Shown here: positions 6,971-14,597 of the stretch, piece after piece
Position numbering within the stretch: position 1 is the first letter of the stretch
Layout: each line of letters starts with the position of its first letter
NCBI GenBank assembly: GCA_964408025.1
Contig: CAYOXX010000069.1
Coordinates: 1 to 17,973, forward strand
From: CAYOXX01 sp964408025
Lineage (GTDB): Bacteria; Acidobacteriota; DATKUA01
Length of the DNA: 17,973 bases
Reading direction: 5' to 3'
The notes under the pieces: generated by a model
Database searches by the model: none
The model's input: the letters and a program-made list of their open reading frames with translations, nothing else
What the model was told of the DNA's origin: nothing
Program-made: the position numbers and the translations under genes

Positions 6971-7369
6971 ATGCCGTTCATCTACAAAAAACCGGATACT
7001 AGCAGGCTCGACATCTCCGGCGGCGGCGGAAACTTCGTCCTCATGCTGCGGGAGATCCCATCTTCAGTCCTCTTCGAGCTGGCCCAGACCTTCCAGCAGG
7101 CGCGCCACGCGGTGGAGCGCGACAGCGACCGGGTAACGATCCCCGTCCAGTTCGTGCGCCTCGTCCTCGACGCCGTCGTCGAGGCCGCGCGCGGTTGGGA
7201 GGGCGTCTGCGATGCCGACGGCCGGCCACTCGACTTCTCGCGCGAAAGACTCCGCGAGATACTCGACGGCGATGTGAACATCATCCCTCAGCTCGTCGCC
7301 CACGTTGCCGATCTCTTCCAGCGTTCGCAGAGCGAGCAGAGCTTCCTCGAGGATGAGGAAAAAAATTAG
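6971..7369 (+). CDS. Tail assembly chaperone, short product (lambda gpG-like)
   Basis: 132 residues from ATG 6971, ending TAG 7367-7369. No Shine-Dalgarno is visible. It is a small acidic, mostly helical protein (SSVLFELAQTFQQARHAV, VQFVRLVLDAVVEAARGW, REILDGDVNIIPQLVAHVAD) ending in FLEDEEKN. Its place between tail tube and tape measure, its size, and the slippery run at its end match the short tail assembly chaperone of siphoviruses, which keeps the tape measure unfolded and recruits tube subunits. It is scarcely recognisable by sequence, as is normal for this group; the frameshift signal is the main evidence. Confidence 0.85.
   Translation: MPFIYKKPDTSRLDISGGGGNFVLMLREIPSSVLFELAQTFQQARHAVERDSDRVTIPVQFVRLVLDAVVEAARGWEGVCDADGRPLDFSRERLREILDGDVNIIPQLVAHVADLFQRSQSEQSFLEDEEKN
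7360..7366 (+). promoter_or_regulatory. -1 ribosomal frameshift slippery site A-AAA-AAT
   Basis: Seven A's (7359-7365) and a T give an X-XXY-YYZ heptamer, three bases before the zero-frame stop TAG. The -1 frame has a TGA at 7354-7356 and is then open from 7357 to 7749, so the two frames overlap only across the slippery run. The purine-rich GAGGATGAGG just upstream (7349-7358) resembles the internal Shine-Dalgarno that stimulates frameshifting in some bacterial signals. I did not find a convincing downstream pseudoknot by eye. Confidence 0.85.
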
Positions 7370-7752
7370 CCGACTTCCTCGATTTCCGACTCCGCTCCGG
7401 ATTCCAGGGTTGCGACCCCCAATCATGCGGATCGGAGGGCGGGGAAGAGTGCCGCTCTAACTGCATCTTCCTGCGGCGCGCCCGCGCCGCTGGCCTCGGC
7501 TCGCTGCCAACCCTCACACCGCTCAACGAGCGCGCCTGGGCTTTATTCCAGCGACTCTTCTCGCCACTCACGCGCGACTTCCAGGCACTGCTGCCCACGG
7601 TTCTCGCAGCCATGGAAATCCCCGTGCGCAGCAGGGCCGAGCAGGCATACATCCTGCGCGCCTGGGCGCTGATATACGAACACCTCTTACAAGCCTCCCG
7701 CCTGGAGGCCGCCCGCCGTTCCCTAACCGCAGAGCAGACGAACGATGCTTGA
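7366..7752 (+). CDS. Tail assembly chaperone -1 frameshift extension (lambda gpT-like)
   Basis: Reached by the -1 shift at 7360-7366, giving a fusion of about 260 residues (132 plus 128). The extension begins LADFLDFRLRSGF and carries four cysteines at codons 7411, 7426, 7450 and 7462 (C-x4-C-x7-C-x3-C). It continues with helices (LNERAWALFQRLFSPL, AEQAYILRAWALIYEHLL) and ends TGA 7750-7752, overlapping the tape measure ATG at 7745. The frame has no ATG until 7612 and none of the early in-frame codons has a ribosome site, so independent translation of the whole domain is unlikely. In lambda the equivalent long product is made at low level and links the chaperone to the tape measure. Confidence 0.85.
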   Translation, partial: LADFLDFRLRSGFQGCDPQSCGSEGGEECRSNCIFLRRARAAGLGSLPTLTPLNERAWALFQRLFSPLTRDFQALLPTVLAAMEIPVRSRAEQAYILRAWALIYEHLLQASRLEAARRSLTAEQTNDA

Positions 7753-9727
7753 AGCAATCGCCATTCCGATCGAAGTACACGACCGCTTCTCCTCCGTGCT
7801 CGGTCGCTTCCAGGATGCGCTTGAAAACGCCTCCCGCAAAGCCGAGCGTGGCGCCACCGCCTTCGGCGCCCTTCAGCGTGGCGCGCACGCACTGCGCGGG
7901 ACCGCCGTCGCCGCCTCCGCGGCCATCGACAAAACCGCCTCGTCCCTGCAGGCGGCCCGCAACGATGCCGATCGCCTCGGCTCCTCAATAACCGGACTCG
8001 GTACGTTCGTAGCCGACGCCGCCGACAGTTTCCTCGACGCCGCCGGAGCCTACCTGCGAGCCGGAAAGGGCTTGGCAGAATCACTCATCTCCGGCTTCGT
8101 CGACACGTTGTCGGCCCAAATGAACCGCGCCCTCGGCGCACTCGAGGGACTCGTCAACCGCGCGCTCTCCAAACTTGGCGGCGCACTCTCGGGCGTGCTC
8201 GGACGAATACTCAGCAGCTCCGTCTTCGGCTTCCTCGGCGGACTCGTGAGTTCCGTGACCGGCGCCATCGGCTCGTTCTTCAAGCGAATCTTCGGCAAGC
8301 CATCGGTCGAGGAATACGCCAGGGAAAGTGCCCGCAAGCTCGCCTCGCAGTTCGGCATCGCCTTCACCGCCGAGCTCGAATCCCTCATCAAGCGGGCCGC
8401 CCAGCGCATCGCCGGCGTCACCGGCAAAGAGCTGCGCCGGCACCTCAGCGAAGCCCGCTTCATGCCCGAGGTCATGCAGCACGTCCTGGCCCAGATGGAG
8501 GACTTCGGCCGCGCCGCCCAGGACAAGTTCGCTCGCTCCCTGGAGCACGACACGAAAGCGGTCCTCATCAACATCATGAGAATGACGGAGAGCGAAGCAG
8601 CTAAGGCCATGGGCTCTACATTCGAGGCCGTAATCGGCAAGGCACTCGAAACCGGCAACGTCCTCAGCGACAACATGATGCGCATGATCCGCTGGGCGCA
8701 GCAGCTCGGCACAGAAATCAGCATCCCCGCCGACGCCTTCTCCGAAGCACTACAGCGGATAATCGAGGCGGGAGAAATCGGCTCCGAGAAGTTCGAAAAC
8801 CTCATACAGCTCGCCGAGCAGCTCGGCGTCTCCCTCCAGGGCGGATTCCAAGAAGGCATCGACATGCTCCGGTCGCAGCTCGATGCCCTCAACTCACAGA
8901 TAATTTCGCTTTTCGAACGCCAGCTCGATGTCCACGAGCGCCGCGCCGAGCTCAGGCAGTCCTTTGTGCAGGCCGCGGCACAGGAATTGATGGCCGAAGA
9001 CCAGTCTCTCTCTAGGGCCGAGGCCCGCAATCAGGCTATGGCCCGCTACAAGGAGCTCCGCGAAAAGGTCGCCCAGCTCTACGACGACGGCGTCATCACC
9101 CTCGCTGAACTGCGGGCGGCTACCGAGGGGATGACCGAATCCGAGAGAGCAACATTCCTCGAGCTTGTCAAGCAGAGGCAGCAGAGAAAAGCCCTGCGCA
9201 GGGAAGCGGCCCAGGAGGGCAAGCTCAGGGAAACCCAGAAGAAGCTCCTGCAGGCGATCAACCGGCTGGTCAAGGCCCTGGGTGGCGAATTCATCAACGC
9301 AACCAAGACGCTTGCCACCTTCCAAGGCTCGCTCGACCAGACGCACGCCCCCGACATCGGTATCACCGGGCAGCTAGGCGAAGCCCGCGCCATGCTGCGC
9401 CTCTTCAAGGGCGACCTTCGCAACATCAAATCGGGTAAAGTAGGCTTCCAGCCTATCGAGGGCCAGGGCGGATTCGATTACCTCTTCCGCGGGCCCGCCG
9501 GCGGATACCCCGTACCGGTTGTCCTGCACGGCGCCGAGCGCCTCACCGCTACACCACGCGGCGGCGGAGCACGGCAGCAACCCACGGTATTCAACGTCAC
9601 AGTTCACGCCGACTCCGCCGCCGGCGGCCGCCTCGCTGCCGAATCCTTCATCCATCACGTCCAGCAGGCACTCGACACAAAGCGCTTGCGCGTCCCCGAC
9701 TACTCCGTAGATCCCGCCAGGATATAG
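7745..9727 (+). CDS. Tail tape measure protein
   Basis: 660 residues; the start overlaps the stop of the chaperone extension by eight bases, and the stop is TAG. The N-terminal region is Ala-rich helix (AAASAAIDKTASSLQAARND). A hydrophobic Gly-rich stretch follows at about 150-180 (SVFGFLGGLVSSVTGAIGSFF), typical of the membrane-interacting segments of tape measures. Long charged helices, probably coiled coil, fill about 375-520. The C-terminus has PVVLHGAERLTATPRGGG and a strand-helix end (TVFNVTVHADSAAGG, then AAESFIHHVQQAL) seen in many tape measures. It sets tail length and takes part in DNA delivery. With the rule of about 0.15 nm per residue, the tail would be near 100 nm, an estimate only. 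No lysozyme or peptidase domain is seen. Confidence 0.93.
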   Translation: MLEAIAIPIEVHDRFSSVLGRFQDALENASRKAERGATAFGALQRGAHALRGTAVAASAAIDKTASSLQAARNDADRLGSSITGLGTFVADAADSFLDAAGAYLRAGKGLAESLISGFVDTLSAQMNRALGALEGLVNRALSKLGGALSGVLGRILSSSVFGFLGGLVSSVTGAIGSFFKRIFGKPSVEEYARESARKLASQFGIAFTAELESLIKRAAQRIAGVTGKELRRHLSEARFMPEVMQHVLAQMEDFGRAAQDKFARSLEHDTKAVLINIMRMTESEAAKAMGSTFEAVIGKALETGNVLSDNMMRMIRWAQQLGTEISIPADAFSEALQRIIEAGEIGSEKFENLIQLAEQLGVSLQGGFQEGIDMLRSQLDALNSQIISLFERQLDVHERRAELRQSFVQAAAQELMAEDQSLSRAEARNQAMARYKELREKVAQLYDDGVITLAELRAATEGMTESERATFLELVKQRQQRKALRREAAQEGKLRETQKKLLQAINRLVKALGGEFINATKTLATFQGSLDQTHAPDIGITGQLGEARAMLRLFKGDLRNIKSGKVGFQPIEGQGGFDYLFRGPAGGYPVPVVLHGAERLTATPRGGGARQQPTVFNVTVHADSAAGGRLAAESFIHHVQQALDTKRLRVPDYSVDPARI

Positions 9728-9730
9728 CTC

Positions 9731-10486
9731 ATGGGAGTCCGCTTCAGCTACGAAAACCACGCCGACGGCGCCGCGCTGACCGCCTCCTCACAGGAAGCGG
9801 CGATGCCGGCGGCAAACGTTCAGGACCCCCGGCCCACCGTGGTCTGGCGAGCCACCGGCTGCTCTTCCGAGCACATCGTTCTCGATCTCGGAGCCGCCAA
9901 GCCCGTCTCCGTCATCGCCCTCCTCGGTTTTAACTTCACCAGCGGCGCCCAGCTCTCGCTGCAGGCAAACAGCAGCGACTCATGGACCTCGCCGCCCTTC
10001 GACGAGAGCCTCGGCTACCACGCCGACATCATCATCAAATACTTCTCGCAGACCTCCTACCGCTACTGGCGCCTCCTCGTCGCCGACTCCGGCAATCCCG
10101 ACGGCTACATCCAGGCCGGCCGCGTGTGGCTCGGCTCGCTGTTCGAACCGGCCCGCGACATCAGCAGCGACTTCTCCCTCCGCCGGGTCGATCCCTCGTC
10201 GGTGGTCTACTCCGACTCCGGCTCGCGCATCGTCGCCTGCCGCACGCCATACAGGCTGCTGCAGCTGCGCCTGCCGAGCACCAACGAAAAGCCGGACTTC
10301 GACGCCCTCCTCGGCGCCGTCGGCAAGTCCGGCGACTTCATCGTCAGTCTCGACCCCACCAACTCCGTCTGGCAGGACGGCCTCCACAACTACACCGTCT
10401 ACTGCAACCTGGCCGACGACCCCGAGTGGATACACCGCGTCGGCGACCGCTGGTCGCTCCGCCTAACGCTGCGCGAGACCATCTGA
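9731..10486 (+). CDS. Discoidin-like distal tail protein
   Basis: 251 residues, starting 3 bases after the tape measure stop. Residues ~40-135 look like a galactose-binding (F5/8 type C, discoidin) jelly roll: HIVLDLGAAKPVSVIALLGF, then SLQANSSDSW and the characteristic YRYWRLLVAD with GYIQAGRVWLG. The C-terminal ~100 residues (FSLRRVDPSSVVY, RLLQLRLPSTNEK, then WSLRLTLRETI at the very end) resemble the ring-forming part of distal tail proteins. Position directly after the tape measure fits a distal tail protein, the first ring of the tail tip. Binding of a glycan by the jelly roll is inferred. The next gene starts after 3 bases. Confidence 0.72.
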   Translation: MGVRFSYENHADGAALTASSQEAAMPAANVQDPRPTVVWRATGCSSEHIVLDLGAAKPVSVIALLGFNFTSGAQLSLQANSSDSWTSPPFDESLGYHADIIIKYFSQTSYRYWRLLVADSGNPDGYIQAGRVWLGSLFEPARDISSDFSLRRVDPSSVVYSDSGSRIVACRTPYRLLQLRLPSTNEKPDFDALLGAVGKSGDFIVSLDPTNSVWQDGLHNYTVYCNLADDPEWIHRVGDRWSLRLTLRETI

Positions 10487-10489
10487 GTT

Positions 10490-13400
10490 ATGCCGATCTC
10501 CACACTCCAGTCCCTGCTGGCCAACTCCAAGAGCCGAAAAGTCTACCTCTGCCACCTCACGCTTGGCGACCGCGTTCGCAACTGGAGCCTCGCCGCTGGC
10601 TACGACAACACCTTCGAGGCCGCCTTCGAGGCCCGTGAGGCCGGCTTCGAACGCAGCGTAGTCAGGGTCGAAGAGAACGGATTCGAGTACGCGGCCAAGT
10701 CCGGCACGGCCGAGGTCGACCTCGCCGCCAGCGCCTACTACTGGGACGACGCAGCCGGCAAAATATACATCAGCCCCGCCGGGCCCGACCCCACCGCTGC
10801 CGAAACCTTCGTTGTCGTCTGGTTCAGGATCGGCTTGAGCAACGAAGCCCGCACCGGCTCCGGCGACCCGCTCATCCTCGACGGAAGCCAATACGCCCCT
10901 CTTCTCATCCACGTCAGCCCCGTCAGCACCAGGGCCACCGACCTCTTCGGCTCCATCGGCGGCTCCCCCTCCACCTGCACGCTCCGCGTAGCCAACGGCG
11001 AAGGCGCGCTTGACCAGAAGCTCTACGACTGGGTCTGGGTGGGAGGCGAGGCCGAAATCCTCTTCGGCGGCGAGGACCTGCCACTCTCACAATACGCCAA
11101 GATATTTCTGGGACGCGTGGCCGGAATCGAATGCGACGACGCCGCCGTCACACTCTCACTCGAAACAGGGGAGAGGACATTTACCCGCACGCTGCCGCCC
11201 AACTCCTTCACCGCCGCCGAATTCCCCAGCCTGGATTCCGCCGACGAAGGCAAGCCGATACCGATCGTCCTCGGCGAGGTGAAAAAAGTCACTCCCGTAC
11301 GCATCAGCTACGAACTGGACTACTACCTGCACCTCGACGGCCAGACACGCTATGCCTACCGTCCGAATGCCGATATCATCGGCCTCGACTTCACCGGCAG
11401 CTTCACCATCGAGGCCAAGGTCCGCCCTGACGATATCGGCACCTCCACCGCCCTCGACCTGGACGGCTCTACCGAATGCGCCTACGGCGCTGACAAGGCC
11501 GACGGCGCAACGGCCAACCTCACCATCGAGGCCCTGATCTATCTCGATGCCGGCTGGTCCGCCCAGGGAACCGTACTGGCGCGCCACGAGGGCACTGTCG
11601 GCAAGCGCGGTTTCCGCTTCATGGTCTCGTCCGGCCGCAAGCTCCAGCTCGGAATGTTGCTCGACACGGTAACCGACACCTTCCAGCTCGACACAGAAAC
11701 CTGGTACAAAGTCAAAGTCAGCTTCCGCGACTCCGACAACGCCTACCGCTTCACCGTCGACAACGTCGTCAAGAGCAACGGCACCCACACCAAGGACTTC
11801 GGCGACGCCAACTGCCCCACCAAGATCGGCGCCTGGGGCGATGCCACTACTCATAACAGCCACTTCAAGGGCAAGATAGACTACATAAAATTCTCCAACG
11901 TTTACGATTCGACAACCGGAGATATCTCCAGCGTAACGCACGAATGGAACTTCGACTCCCAGGACCTCACAGACTCCGTCGGCTCCGCCGACCTCACGGG
12001 CGTCAACATCGACTCCGGCGACTACACCGCCGGCGCCGAAACCGGGGCGAACGTTCAGGTGGCGGGAATCTGGAACGGGCTAGGCAAGTTCGCTTGGCTG
12101 CTCTACATTATCGGCTCGACCGGCAAGGTTCGCCTTTACGTCTCCGGCGACGGCACCACTTACCACTGGGCCCAGGCGGACACGACCTCCCTGACCGCCG
12201 GCAGCGACTTTGTCATCCGCGCCGGCTACGCCTCCGGCGCCTCCCCGTCGGTCTTCATCGCCATCGATGGCCTCGACCAGTCCCTGACCACGGGCGGAAC
12301 ATGCCCCTCATCCCTGAACGCCAGCGACGCCAATTTCTGTGCCGGCCTCAACTTCAAAGGCCGGCTCTACGACCTCCGCATCGCCGACGGCTGTCATCCC
12401 GGCACCGATCCGCTCCCGCAGCTCGTCAGCAGCTGGGAATTCTCGCGCGACCTTGTCGACTCGGCAGGGCAAAACCACCTCACCGGCGTCTCCATCGACG
12501 AAGACGACTACCGTCTCAACTACGCCCTCCGCCTCGACGGCTCCCGCTTCGCCTTCATCAAGGACGGCGACCAGTCCGGCCTCGACATCGCCGGGCCGAT
12601 CACCATAGCCGCGCGCCTCCAGCCCTCGCTCCTGGAGAGCCACCAGCCGATACTCTCCAAGTGGGACACATCCGGGCAGCGCAGCTACAAGCTCGAGCTC
12701 CTCGACGACCAGATACGGCTCCTGCTGTCCTCAAACGGGTCGAGCGTCTACGCCCTGGCCACAACCGCCGCCGACCTCCAGGTCGGCCACTGGTACGAGA
12801 TCAAGGCCACCTACGACACCTCGACAAACTCCGGCAAGATCTACCTCGACGGCGTCGAGCAGAGCACCTCCACCGACGGCACCGCCCCTAACTCGCTCAA
12901 CGACTCCACCGCCGAGGTCCGCATAGGAGCCGAGCACCTCGAGCCCAACTTCCTGCGGGCCGTAATCGATTGGGTGGCCGTTGCCGCTACCTACCAGGCC
13001 GATTCCGGTCCGATCACCAATACCGTTTCCCATTGGCAGTTCGATAAAAACCTCGACGATTCGGTCGGTGCCAACAACCTCGGCGGCAGCGGCGTCACCT
13101 CCGGCGATTATCTCCTGCTCTCCTCTAAAAGCGTTTACAAGATCGCTGATTCCAGCTGCCAACGCCTCAAAGCCCTCGACGGCGTCCGCGACGGCGACAC
13201 ACCATTGGCCCCCGGCGACTACGAGGTCGACCTACAGGCCTGCGAGCTGAGGACCAACGTGCCGATCTCCAATCGCCTCGAAGTCGACGTCCGCGGCGCG
13301 ACCATGGGCGATCTGCTCGGCAACGACTCGACCTCCCTAAACACGCGCGCCGCCTACGCCGCCAGGTTCCTGCTCCAGATCGTCGCCGGGCAGCGAGCCG

Positions 13401-14185
13401 ACCGCTTCGATTCCCAGAGCTTCCTCGATGGCTCCGCCGCCGCGCCGTTGGAGCTCAACCTCTACCTCGACAAGCGGCGCAATCTCGGCTACATCCTCAA
13501 GCAGATCTGCGATTCGGTTTTCGCCGACATCAAGGTCAGCAGCGGCCTCTACTCGTTCAGCGTCCTGTCGCCGGGCGCCGCAGAGGACTGCGTCGAGATC
13601 CGGGACGAGGATATCGGCCGCTTCTCCGCCGCTGTCGAGCCGCGCAACGTCTGGCACGAGCTCGCTGTTCGCTTCGCGCACGACGGTAGTGGCGGCTACA
13701 GCTTCCTGCGCAACCTCGTTCCCGAGGCGCGATACCTCTTCGGACGCGAGCTGGCGCGGCGAGAATTCACCACGCTCCTCAACCGCGAAGAAGACACCGC
13801 ATCCTTCCTCGTCGTCGCCCGCATGCTGGCCCGCAACCGACAATTCCTCGTCGAGGCCGAAGTGCTCATGGCGAAACTGATCAACTCCGACGTCGGCGAC
13901 AAGGTGCGGGTCACACGCAAACGCGGGCCGGGCGGGCCGCCGCAGCGGGCCTCCTACGAAATCGTCGACATCGACAAGGACTACGAAACTGGCTCCTGCC
14001 GCGTCGTCCTCAGCAGCCTTCGCGGCCTCGGCGAGCACGTCGCCCGCTTCACCCCAGAGTCCCATCCCGGCTGGGGCGGCAGCAGCGATTCGCAGCGCAC
14101 CGAGGGCGGCTACTTCACCGACAACGACGGCCGCGCCGATCCAAACGATCCCGGTTCGGAAGGCCGCAACCTTTTCTGGAGGTAA
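10490..14185 (+). CDS. Tail hub / tip protein with inserted LamG-type domains
   Basis: 1231 residues. Residues 1-272 and about 879-1231 together look like one tail hub protein: STCTLRVANGEGALDQKLYD and PIPIVLGEVKKVTPVRI on the left, then SVYKIADSSCQRLKALDGV, NRLEVDVRGATMGDLL and a C-terminal domain with KVRVTRKRGPGG on the right. Between them, about 276-878, lie concanavalin/LamG-type units. A half unit at 279-318 (LHLDGQTRYAY to KVRPDDIGTS) is followed by a full unit at 319-483, a unit lacking its first strands at about 520-640, and a full unit at 678-840. Each unit except the first half is followed by a linker of the form W-x-F-x(3-4)-L-x-DS-x-G (Trp 486, 649, 849). LamG units usually bind glycans. 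The insert would sit on a loop of the hub at the tail tip and likely takes part in host recognition. Confidence 0.82.
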   Translation: MPISTLQSLLANSKSRKVYLCHLTLGDRVRNWSLAAGYDNTFEAAFEAREAGFERSVVRVEENGFEYAAKSGTAEVDLAASAYYWDDAAGKIYISPAGPDPTAAETFVVVWFRIGLSNEARTGSGDPLILDGSQYAPLLIHVSPVSTRATDLFGSIGGSPSTCTLRVANGEGALDQKLYDWVWVGGEAEILFGGEDLPLSQYAKIFLGRVAGIECDDAAVTLSLETGERTFTRTLPPNSFTAAEFPSLDSADEGKPIPIVLGEVKKVTPVRISYELDYYLHLDGQTRYAYRPNADIIGLDFTGSFTIEAKVRPDDIGTSTALDLDGSTECAYGADKADGATANLTIEALIYLDAGWSAQGTVLARHEGTVGKRGFRFMVSSGRKLQLGMLLDTVTDTFQLDTETWYKVKVSFRDSDNAYRFTVDNVVKSNGTHTKDFGDANCPTKIGAWGDATTHNSHFKGKIDYIKFSNVYDSTTGDISSVTHEWNFDSQDLTDSVGSADLTGVNIDSGDYTAGAETGANVQVAGIWNGLGKFAWLLYIIGSTGKVRLYVSGDGTTYHWAQADTTSLTAGSDFVIRAGYASGASPSVFIAIDGLDQSLTTGGTCPSSLNASDANFCAGLNFKGRLYDLRIADGCHPGTDPLPQLVSSWEFSRDLVDSAGQNHLTGVSIDEDDYRLNYALRLDGSRFAFIKDGDQSGLDIAGPITIAARLQPSLLESHQPILSKWDTSGQRSYKLELLDDQIRLLLSSNGSSVYALATTAADLQVGHWYEIKATYDTSTNSGKIYLDGVEQSTSTDGTAPNSLNDSTAEVRIGAEHLEPNFLRAVIDWVAVAATYQADSGPITNTVSHWQFDKNLDDSVGANNLGGSGVTSGDYLLLSSKSVYKIADSSCQRLKALDGVRDGDTPLAPGDYEVDLQACELRTNVPISNRLEVDVRGATMGDLLGNDSTSLNTRAAYAARFLLQIVAGQRADRFDSQSFLDGSAAAPLELNLYLDKRRNLGYILKQICDSVFADIKVSSGLYSFSVLSPGAAEDCVEIRDEDIGRFSAAVEPRNVWHELAVRFAHDGSGGYSFLRNLVPEARYLFGRELARREFTTLLNREEDTASFLVVARMLARNRQFLVEAEVLMAKLINSDVGDKVRVTRKRGPGGPPQRASYEIVDIDKDYETGSCRVVLSSLRGLGEHVARFTPESHPGWGGSSDSQRTEGGYFTDNDGRADPNDPGSEGRNLFWR

Positions 14186-14192
14186 TTCGCCC

Positions 14193-14597
14193 ATGGGAGC
14201 GGGAAGCAAATCGAGCGTCGGCGACCCGGTTGCCGCAGCCAAGTTCAACCAGGGTTTCCACAAGATCACCTGGATTATCGACACCGAGCTGAGCACCGGC
14301 GTCGTCCAGAACATCCAGGTTCCGATCGCCACCGACCACACCGTCGTCGAGGCCCACGCGCGCGTCGCGACCGCGCCCGCGGGCGCCGCCATTCGTCTCG
14401 ACCTGCTCAAGAACGGAGTCTCGCTGCACGACTCCGACGGCGACAAGTGCACCATCGCCGCCGGCGAGCACGTCGGCTCCACCTCCACCTTCAACGACAA
14501 CTCCTTAAGCGACGGCGACTACCTTGAACTCGAGATCGAGCAGGTCGGCAGCACCACTGCGGGCACCGGCCTCGTCTTCGTCGCGGAGCTCGAGTGA
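14193..14597 (+). CDS. Small tail fibre-associated beta protein
   Basis: 134 residues, with GGAGGT at 14178-14183, nine bases before the ATG. It opens SSVGDPVAAAKFNQGFHKI. The body is a beta domain of a type common in phage tail fibre or minor structural proteins: HTVVEAHARVATAPAGAAIRL, then DLLKNGVSLHDSD, CTIAAGEHVGSTSTF, and DYLELEIEQVGSTTAGTGLV near the end. The motif series (P-x-G-A-A-I, K-N-G, I-A-A-G, VGST-x-A-G) is recalled from phage proteins of unknown structure. It probably forms part of the tail tip or a short fibre. No enzyme residues are seen. Its stop overlaps the next start (TGATG). Confidence 0.7.
   Translation: MGAGSKSSVGDPVAAAKFNQGFHKITWIIDTELSTGVVQNIQVPIATDHTVVEAHARVATAPAGAAIRLDLLKNGVSLHDSDGDKCTIAAGEHVGSTSTFNDNSLSDGDYLELEIEQVGSTTAGTGLVFVAELE

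Noticed and set aside
7612..7752. A separate small gene from ATG 7612 between chaperone and tape measure.
   Set aside because: It would use only the last 46 codons of a frame that is coding-like from 7366, and it lacks a ribosome site. The frameshift explains the whole frame.
10490..14185. Diversity-generating retroelement acting on the hub or adhesin genes.
   Set aside because: No reverse transcriptase, no template repeat and no C-type lectin variable region was seen; the LamG units are not a known DGR target layout.
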